Part shown: one piece after another, positions 57,200 to 64,000 of the stretch | How positions within the stretch are numbered: position 1 is the stretch's first letter | Layout of the letters: each line of letters starts with the position of its first letter | DNA from: Aotearoamyces nothofagi | Lineage: Eukaryota; Ascomycota; Leotiomycetes; Leotiales; Tympanidaceae | NCBI GenBank assembly: GCA_015345905.1 | Contig: JADDTR010000006.1 | Coordinates: 684,513-748,512, forward strand | DNA length: 64,000 nt | Direction: 5' to 3' | Notes under the pieces: model-generated | What the model was told of the DNA's origin: nothing | The model's database searches: none | What the model saw: the letters and a program-made list of their open reading frames with translations, nothing else | Made by a program: the position numbers and the translations under genes

Positions 57200-59356
57200 T
57201 CAGTCAATCAAGATTTGATCTCTTCCATCAACATCCATCTTGTCCTCCTCTAAGACTTTGAGCAAGCTGTCAAGCTGCCCATCGACTTCATCCTCCTTCA
57301 GACCCAAACACATCGTCGTTAGCTTCCTATACTTCTCTCCCATTTCGCCCATACCGGCCATACTCAGCGCATTGGCATACTCTTCGACGAGTTTTAGACG
57401 TCTACGCTGTTCTTCTTCAAGTCGAATGTACAACTCCAGTCTTAGCTCATGACTATCGTTTTCAACATGTCCGTTAGCCATTGCCTCCCCCTGTATTGCC
57501 GCTGCTGATAGACGTAATTGTTGCTGTTGCTCGACGAGGCTGATAATGGCTTGCTGTGCTCTTAAGAGCTGTGCTTCCTCTTTTTGTACCACTGAATCAT
57601 CCTCCTCTGCAGCGCCAAGTTCAAATATTTGATCACGGACGGTAGCCAGCTCAATTTGAGTACTGTTCAAGATGCGTTTCGCCTCTTTCTCAGAATTGTC
57701 TCTGTCGACGAGCTCATCATCAAATGACTTGGCAAGATCATGGAACTTCTCAAGAATTAGAGGGGTGACTTTCGATTCGACTGTCATTGCTGCTTCCGAG
57801 TGATGAGAGACGGTGTGGCGGGATGTGTTGTCCATTATGGGTTCTTGGAAGGAAATTCGTCGTTGTGAGTCAGGTGCAAATGGAGAGGAAGAAGCGTGGA
57901 CATTTCGTTCTCGACGAACACTATTCAATTCTTGGATGAGTTCTTCTGCGGTAACCCCGTCATTATTTGGAATATCCGTTGACGCTCCACGACCAATTAG
58001 TGCTCGAACACATTTACGGGCCTTGTTCTTGGCAGCGATATGACACGCAGTGTTTCCATCAATGTCCTGTATATCCAACAAACGGTGGAACTCTTCCTGT
58101 TCAGTAGTTTCGGAAAGCTTATTCAAGATCACATCAAGGTAGTATCTTGCACACTGGTGCTTTGTTCTACTACTTGTCATCGCTGCGGCATGATGGATCG
58201 CCGTAGCTTGACAGAAGTCCACAGCATCAATTGTTCCAATCAATTCTTGAACAACTCTTGGCATGGACTGCTTGTCTTGGCAGTTCGTGAACAAGACAGC
58301 CCTCATGAGAGGAGTCTCGCCTCGAATATTTCGACATGCTAGATTGGCGCCGAATCTCTTAAGTTGCTTCATTACCTCGATATCACCCATGGCACATGCC
58401 CAATGCATAGCTGTGTGGCCATCACTGTCAATGAGCCAGTCAGGCTGAAAGTTTGGTGGCGGCTCTGGACGATTAGCTGGCTCATCTGCTTGTGACAGCA
58501 TGAAGTAGTCAAGCAACTCATCAGAGTATACCATGTGATTCTGATCGGAGAGGCTTATGGCAGATTCGTCTCGCTTTCTCTTGCGATGTCCAGTGGACTG
58601 CTGTGAGAGATCATAACGATCATCTTCACCCATGAATGATGCCGATGCTACTGTGGTATCATCTGGAGTCTCGTCGTCGTTGAGCTGGGCGCTGATGTTG
58701 TCATATGGGTCTTCGCTCACTCGACTTGGGGCAGGCACTGGTTCTTGTCTGTGAGTCAATGGGGAGAAAAATCTGGCGGTCAATAACTTACTGCTATGGA
58801 ATTTAGGTACGGCGGGTTTCTTAGGGGCCTTGGGTTTGTTGGTGGTGTGTTTCGGGGCTGGTGGTGGGCTGTCATTGCCAGGCACGAATTCGAAAATGGT
58901 GCGTAGTTTTTCAAAGATGCCATTACGATGCGCCAGTGCTTCACCATGTTCAAGAGGTACCCAGGTGCCTTTTAAAGTCAGAAGAGGGCCAACTTGTTTC
59001 CGCCAAGAGATATACCTTGATATTTTCCATACCCTCCCTGGACCTTTTCATGGACCTCCTTCTGGACTTCACGCTCCAAGATCCGAGTTCTGGCAGGCTT
59101 GTCAAACCCAGCGGCTTTTAGAATATGTGTCGCATTGATCCAATCATCATGGCGACGTCGCATAACATGTTCCTTCAGATCAGCGCCGAATTGGAATTCA
59201 TAAACAGGGATCTAGGATAGGTCAGCTGGCACTGCGCAAAAAGCACTGTGAAGTGATAAAGAGCGCTATGAAGAATGAGCTATTCAAGCAGGAAAGGATT
59301 CTTACGTTGCTGTAGGTAGCACTGTACACGCCTGGTCCGGCATTGCCCTTCACCAT
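57200..59356 (-). CDS. MBP1: APSES/ankyrin transcription factor, Mbp1 type
   Basis: DNA-binding subunit of the MBF (MCB-binding) complex that drives G1/S genes. Exons 59356-59306, 59211-59016 and 58968-57200 give 671 aa. Residues about 18-110 are the KilA-N/APSES winged-helix domain: [61 protein letters not shown]. From about residue 262 to 415 come ankyrin repeats ([58 protein letters not shown]). The C-terminus is a coiled coil ([18 protein letters not shown]...) used for Swi6-type pairing. A possible extra 48-nt in-frame intron (58744-58791, GTAAGT to AAG) would remove [13 protein letters not shown]-like residues. An MCB site lies in its own promoter. Confidence 0.94.
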
Positions 59357-59777
59357 CTTGCCTTTCTTTGATATCTGCTGACACTATTGCAGTGATCGTG
59401 TCCGAAATGAATTCGCATCTAACCACATGCAAAATGGGTATTGGAATGTGTTGTCAGACAGTTGCCAGACAATCGCCTCCTTGCGCATATGTTTGAGAAG
59501 AAAGAGCAAATATCTTCAGTAGTAACTATGCTTCGTTCATGGTGGCTCGAGCGTGGAGGCGGATTTGTCGCGAACAAGGGTGAAAGTGAAAGTGGGTGAA
59601 CCGACGCGCCTTGGGTAACGCGTTTAAGTGCATGCGATGGCGCTATTCCTTGAGGGCGTTAGCGTATCTTAGCCGTACGGCGACAACGAACCTCCATTTC
59701 CAACCGACAGCTTGCCAGATTGCGATACAGCTCCCCACACCACCTCGGCGACAAAATCTTAGGCCCAATTGCACAAA
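59357..59777. promoter_or_regulatory. Divergent promoter of MBP1 and NDUFB7, with MCB box
   Basis: 421 bp shared by two divergent genes. ACGCGT at 59618-59623 is a perfect MCB, the binding site of Mbp1-type factors, preceded by GACGCGCC at 59603-59610. It suggests autoregulation of the Mbp1 gene (inference). Confidence 0.65.
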
Positions 59778-60217
59778 ATGACGGTCGTAGAAGCTTCCAA
59801 ATCAGCCGTCGGCTTGGGCGGCTCAACCGGTGAGTCCTCCTTGAATCATATGCTTCATCCGAATCTCCAACTCTAAAAGCTACCCGGAGATGATCTTGCT
59901 AATGGCCTATCAATATAGGTGCCTCTCGAGAAGCGATGTCTGAAGCCAAACTCCCATTAGCATACAGGGATAGCTGTGCTGGCCTACTCATACCATTGAA
60001 TCGATGTCGATACGAGGAATACTACCTACCGTGGAAGTGCGAGGTAGGTCGGGAGAGCGTTTACTATTTACTAGAAGCTAGGCATCAATCGCATTACTAA
60101 TCTATTATACAGACAGAGCGACACAGTTATGAGAAGTGCCAATACGAGGAGTTCAAGAAGCGGGTTGCGAAAATGGATGAGCTGAGAGCGGCAAAGGGCG
60201 GAGCAAGAAGCAATTAG
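59778..60217 (+). CDS. NADH:ubiquinone oxidoreductase subunit NDUFB7/B18
   Basis: Small accessory subunit of mitochondrial complex I, located on the intermembrane-space side and imported by the Mia40 route. Exons 59778-59829, 59919-60043 and 60113-60217 give 93 aa. The core YRDSCAGLLIPLNRCRYEEY and YLPWKCETERHSYEKCQYEEF matches the B18 family, with twin CX9C pairs (C-AGLLIPLNR-C and C-ETERHSYEK-C). The acidic-basic C-terminal tail (KRVAKMDELRAAKGG) is typical. Introns of 89 and 69 nt, all GT/AG. Confidence 0.94.
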
Positions 60218-60854
60218 GCCATGGCCCGGAATACTGTATATATGATACAATGGAACATCTCGAAGAAGTCGCAATTAGGCTGATTTAGGGTGATGAGAAT
60301 ATGAGCAACCGAAACATGCCGGCGTTCGTCTAGACTCAAAGTGACCGACAATCGAGAAGTGTTGCCTAGTCTTCAACAAATTCGGATTTCAATTCTTTTG
60401 GTCTTCTAAGGATAGATCTTAGACCAAAAGTTACTCAAAGTCTCTCAATATTTCACCACTATTAGATAAGAATATCTAGATTACTCTAGGTATGTTAGTA
60501 GCCAGATGCCGACTTTTCCCATGAGCTTTTTGCCGTGCTTTAGCACATGAGTCTGCCGCATCTTCAACTTATATCCACAAAAAGACTAGGCCAAATCAAA
60601 TGGGGCTTGCACACAAGGGATCTCATTCGTTCAAATGAGACCTAAAACTTAGTGGCCAATTGGTTGGTTCTCTAGTATTACAGTCTAAACAGTCTTGATA
60701 GAAGCTAAGACACTGGAAAATATCATAGTCCTACCGTCTGATATCTTCCTCTAGCAAGCGTTGATATCGTCAAGCTAAGCTTACCAAATGAAATCAGAGT
60801 CCTCTTATGCATACACGCTATCATTATCCTTCCGCCAACCCTTCATCCCAGAAC
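60218..60854. other. Convergent intergenic region
   Basis: About 640 bp between the 3' ends of NDUFB7 and the surface-sensor gene. AT-rich; no gene supported. Confidence 0.6.
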
Positions 60855-62695
60855 TTACTGCATACCCTCATTTTCGTCACAACCCGCACTGTATCCCTCT
60901 GCCATTGCAACCTCCGGGCTGACGTACTTGGCATCTCCACCGTTAGCACTCGTCAATGACCTAGAGACACCCGGAGAGCTAGCATTACTTTCCGGTCTTG
61001 GTGAATGGAAGTGCTTGGAGTTTGGCCAGCCAAGAGGTCCAGTAACAGTTGCACTTGGTGTGAGATCCTGGCCGATAGAAGCACGATTATTCGCACGCCA
61101 TTTGTCCATCAGCGGCGTAGAAGCAAACCCACCACTTGTCATTGGTGGACTTATAGCAGAGACCCCTGACAAGGCTGGAGAGACTACGCCAGATGAGATT
61201 TCGTCGCTACTGGATGGTTGAACTTGAGGAATACTGGGGAGCTCCGAGATGGGATCTTGTGAGATTTCATTGGGTCTATATGCCTTATATCCAACTGGTG
61301 CATTTCGGACTGACCATCGAGCGCTTGGTTTGGCATTACTATTTGATCGCGTGTGTGGCGGCTTCCACCATGTTCTCCTGTCTGCCAAGTTTGAGGGATC
61401 AGGCGAAGGCATTGTGATCGTAGATGGGGAAGACCCCAGTTCGTGTATTCGAGCTGCGTCTATTGCCTCAGATTCGCGAGCCAGACGGTCCCGTTCGATC
61501 GGTGAAAGGTATTCACCTGCATTGTTGGCGTTAGTCGTAATAATTACTGACGAGTCCTTAGGTCCAGAAAGCTTCCGCAACTTCTGCCGAATGCTGGCAT
61601 TTGAAGCCATCTCGCTTTTAATCGCGCTCGCTGGTTGAGCTTTGACAGAGGAGTCCATTTCACTGGGCATGAAGCTGCCTGGTCTATCTAAGCCACTTGA
61701 ATCCCCATAAACGTTATTTTTGCGGCTTTTGCGATCTTTTCGTAGTAGTAACATGACGATGGCGAGAAGTGCTAGAAGTCCGACGACAGATCCGACCGAT
61801 ATCCCAGCCACTGCTCCTTTTGATATACCAGAGTCCATAACCACCGGGTTACTTGAAATAGCGGCGGCAGCGGCGGAGGATGCAGAGGCGGAGGTGAGCA
61901 TAGACGCCATGCTTGTTAATGCACTGGTTGAGGAGGGAAGATTTGCTTTCGCTGAGGTAGCTGGTGAAGCATTTGTTGACGCCGCTGACGAGGTAGCTGT
62001 GGAGGATGCTGGTGAGTTGGCCATTGAGCCGGTAGTGCGAAGATTCTCGTAGGATATAGTGCCAAGTAAAGACTTAGTATCACAGTACATAATATACTGT
62101 TTTGCCAGAACGTTGGTGATTGTAACACAATCCGGGGAAGCGGCAGAGCTGTACAATGTTGATCAGCAATTGCCATTGATCATGACAATAGCAATAGAAG
62201 ACAATGATATCTCTAACAATTACTTCACCTTGGTATTCTAAAAGAAGTAGGTGCATGACCCTCAAAACAGGGACTTCGACTCACCAGAAAGTACACCCTC
62301 CGGTATCAACATTGCAGGTCTGTTTGACATTCGAAGTATACGGAATGCAAGTTGTACGGGCTGCGCATGAGCTTCTAGAGAAGCGATGGGGTTAATTATA
62401 CTTGCTGTACCATATCGGGGTGTCTTACATTGAGCAGCATCCTATATATCCATCATGGCCAGTGTAGCAGGTTCCGCTGGCGGTCGGACATGTAACTGAT
62501 AGAGCTTAATCAGCCATCTGTTAAAGCATGTAGTGGAAATATTTGCTCACTGCTAACGCCGTCGCAATTATATGGATCATTGAGATTCGATAGTTCACTT
62601 GAAAGAGCTGTAGGTGCAGTAGTAACATCTGTAGCTGTACATGCTACTATTGCGAGCGTTGACAGTAGCTGACATAATGGCAAAAGGCGCACCAT
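60855..62695 (-). CDS. WSC-like single-pass surface protein
   Basis: Predicted plasma-membrane protein of the fungal wall-sensor type. Exons 62695-62551, 62495-62429, 62374-62285 and 62148-60855 give 531 aa. Order: signal peptide (MVRLLPLCQLLSTLAIVACTA), a cysteine-rich ectodomain spread over three short exons (CPTASGTCYTGHDGYIGCCS, SSCAARTTCIPYTS, CNVDTGGCTFC, SPDCVTIT...YIMYCDT), a Ser/Thr/Ala-rich stalk (residues about 140-200) likely O-mannosylated, a TM helix (GAVAGISVGSVVGLLALLAIVMLLL) stopped by RKDRKSRK, and a cytosolic tail of about 290 residues with many SP/TP sites. Comparable proteins sense wall stress or act as anchors; ligand and pathway unknown. The short ectodomain exons are easily missed by gene finders. 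Confidence 0.85.
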
Positions 62696-63505
62696 ATTTT
62701 ATTTTGTTGCTTACATAGGTTGGAGCTTATTGGGAAGAAAGGATGGAAATGTGGAGAGGTGAGGATTGGATTGACCTCCGGTTGTGCCAACTTCTTTTCA
62801 CGTTGAGTAAAGAATCGAAAGTGAATGCCAGCCAAGAGACTTTCGAGGCAGTGTCATCACAAGAAACTTGGAGCATAGATCACTCCAGCGACATGACGAG
62901 AATTTAAGAATTAGGGATATTTGGAAACTGAGGTCTGACATGAGACAAACATGCAACTATCCGTATTTCACACCGGAATGATGCCAGTTTGTGATACAGC
63001 ATATCTACACCTCGTGAAGAAACGTGTACATTCAGCCTTGCCACGTATCGGTAAACCCGTTTCAGACCATGCTTAGGGGCTTGCAAGGCTTTGAAGGTTA
63101 ATCAAGAACTCCATCAAGCTAATGAGATAACATCTTCCATCTTTAGCCATCAGTTCCTCAAGAGAACGGTCCTGATCTATCATGGCTTGCCCGGTATATA
63201 CACAGTCCCTACGGTATTCTATTAAAACAATTGGTATGTCCCTGGATATGTATACTGATGTTGTGTCCCAGCCCATTGTGTTGCGGAGCAAAATCCTAAA
63301 ATACCTCGTGGGACACAGCTGGGGTTGAAATGATGACAGTTCATTGATGTGAAGTCGAAACACCGACAGCAGGCAAGCAAGCGGCCGCCACGGTCGTGCC
63401 GTAAGTACCTTAGCGCCATATCAATTTGTTAAGCGATGGACATTAGTTAAGGCATTTTATCGTATTCGTAGTCTACTTAAACTTCATAAAATAGTTCTAT
63501 ATACA
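62696..63505. other. Intergenic region
   Basis: About 810 bp: promoter of the surface-sensor gene and leader of the terminal HTH gene. No other gene supported. Confidence 0.6.
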
Positions 63506-63880
63506 ATGGCACCAATATCTATTAATCTCGAGCCTTTCAAGATTTTTATTATTGAGCGTTATGATGCCAATGTTACAGTTGGAGACATTGCAGCAGAGTT
63601 GAAGAGCGAGTTCAATGTGATTGTTGCCCGTCGGACGGTACAGCGCCGTCTTCATGCATGGGGGATCTCCAAAAGAGTCTTTATTCAAGACTCGCCACAT
63701 CTACGTGCTCGGGTTTCTTGTCTCTATTATGAGAGCCTCGGCGATGCTGAAATCTGTGAAGTCCTTAAAGCTGAAGGATTTCAGTTAAACAAGAGGCTCG
63801 TCGCAGATCTACGTCGTGCGATAGGATTAGTACGACGGGTTTCTGCTCCAAGTAAGCAGAAAGAGAATGGCCTGCAGTAG
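63506..63880 (+). pseudogene. Clr5/HTH-domain protein, truncated (mobile-element type)
   Basis: 124 codons. Residues 8-50 (LEPFKIFIIERYDANVTVGD, RRTVQRRLHAWGISKRV) fit the Clr5 DNA-binding pattern: a predicted helix, a tetra-helical HTH and a WGI-K end. A second HTH-like segment follows (LYYESLGDAEICEVLKAEGF, VADLRRAIGLVRRV). Multi-copy fungal proteins with this N-terminus usually continue into an integrase core. Here the frame stops at 63878-63880 right after SAPSKQKENGLQ and the next 60 bp run into TACCTAAGGTAGGTAC, so the catalytic part appears missing. Alternatively it is a short solo-HTH gene; the window ends 120 bp later. Confidence 0.65.
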
Positions 63881-64000
63881 CAACTCAAGTTGAAACCCCA
63901 TATCTTTGGCTACCGGGTTTATCCCGCTGATTATGGGGGTCAATATAGGGTACCTAAGGTAGGTACTCTACTCCGTACCTGCAATTAAGCCTTAGCTTGC
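63881..64000. other. Window end with repeated TACCTAAGGTAGGTAC motif
   Basis: The 16-mer TACCTAAGGTAGGTAC occurs here at about 63950-63965 and also at 54481-54496 beside the Tc1 element. The sequence is otherwise unremarkable. Confidence 0.7.

Noticed and set aside
58744-58791. Extra intron in the Mbp1-type gene
   Set aside because: Possible but unproven: the frame is open without splicing and the acceptor would be AAG, so the simpler three-exon model was kept.
1-64000. CRISPR arrays, prokaryotic operons, secondary-metabolite core genes (PKS, NRPS, terpene)
   Set aside because: None present. Tandem repeats lack regular spacers, and no synthase domains were seen.

Overview
The window is nuclear DNA of a filamentous ascomycete (Pezizomycotina). 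Genes carry many short GT-AG introns (about 46-200 nt). Families include an NsdD-type GATA factor, a group II G-alpha like GNA-2, an APSES/ankyrin Mbp1-type factor, and fungal transporters and glycosidases. I cannot place it to genus; a leotiomycete or sordariomycete would fit, weakly. There is no prokaryotic, organellar, rRNA or convincing tRNA sequence.

Layout. (1) 26-2383 (-): glutamate-cysteine ligase, seven exons including an 11-nt first exon. (2) 5276-6920 (-): NsdD-like GATA factor. It is followed by a 13.4-kb stretch (6921-20319) with no gene I can support; part of that stretch is a GC-rich block packed with 5-, 7-, 9- and 42-bp tandem repeats. (3) 20320-30482: a nutrient block with a monocarboxylate-transporter-like MFS protein, a Dal5/TNA1-type MFS protein, a TauD-like dioxygenase and a secreted GH3 beta-glucosidase. 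(4) 31899-37171: housekeeping and signalling genes, namely group II G-alpha, spermidine synthase and a Nit2-type amidase. (5) 37572-43876: a giant (2081 aa) membrane protein with about 1,420 residues in front of an MFS-like domain. (6) 44492-51085: an RRM-like putative mitochondrial protein, a small secreted protein and an unknown 258-aa protein, in a gene-poor setting. (7) 52614-54154: kinetochore Dsn1/Mis13. (8) 54506-56760: an intact-ended 1,320-bp Tc1/mariner element with a nonsense codon, next to a decayed gene whose stops look like C-to-T (RIP-type) damage. (9) 57200-62695: Mbp1-type factor, divergent complex I subunit NDUFB7/B18, and a WSC-like single-pass surface sensor. (10) 63506-63880: a truncated Clr5/HTH protein of mobile-element type.

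Functional links. Glutathione synthesis (GCS1), polyamine synthesis (spermidine synthase) and Nit2 touch amino-acid and sulfur/nitrogen metabolism. The two transporters, the dioxygenase and the beta-glucosidase look like scavenging functions, but they are not clearly a biosynthetic cluster. MCB sites (ACGCGT) lie upstream of MBP1 and of DSN1, fitting G1/S control by the Mbp1 product. I found no new defence-like or otherwise undescribed system. The most unusual items are the giant MFS fusion, the repeat-rich desert upstream of nsdD, and the transposon/RIP scar.

All exon boundaries were worked out by eye from reading frame, splice consensus and family similarity. None was checked against transcripts.
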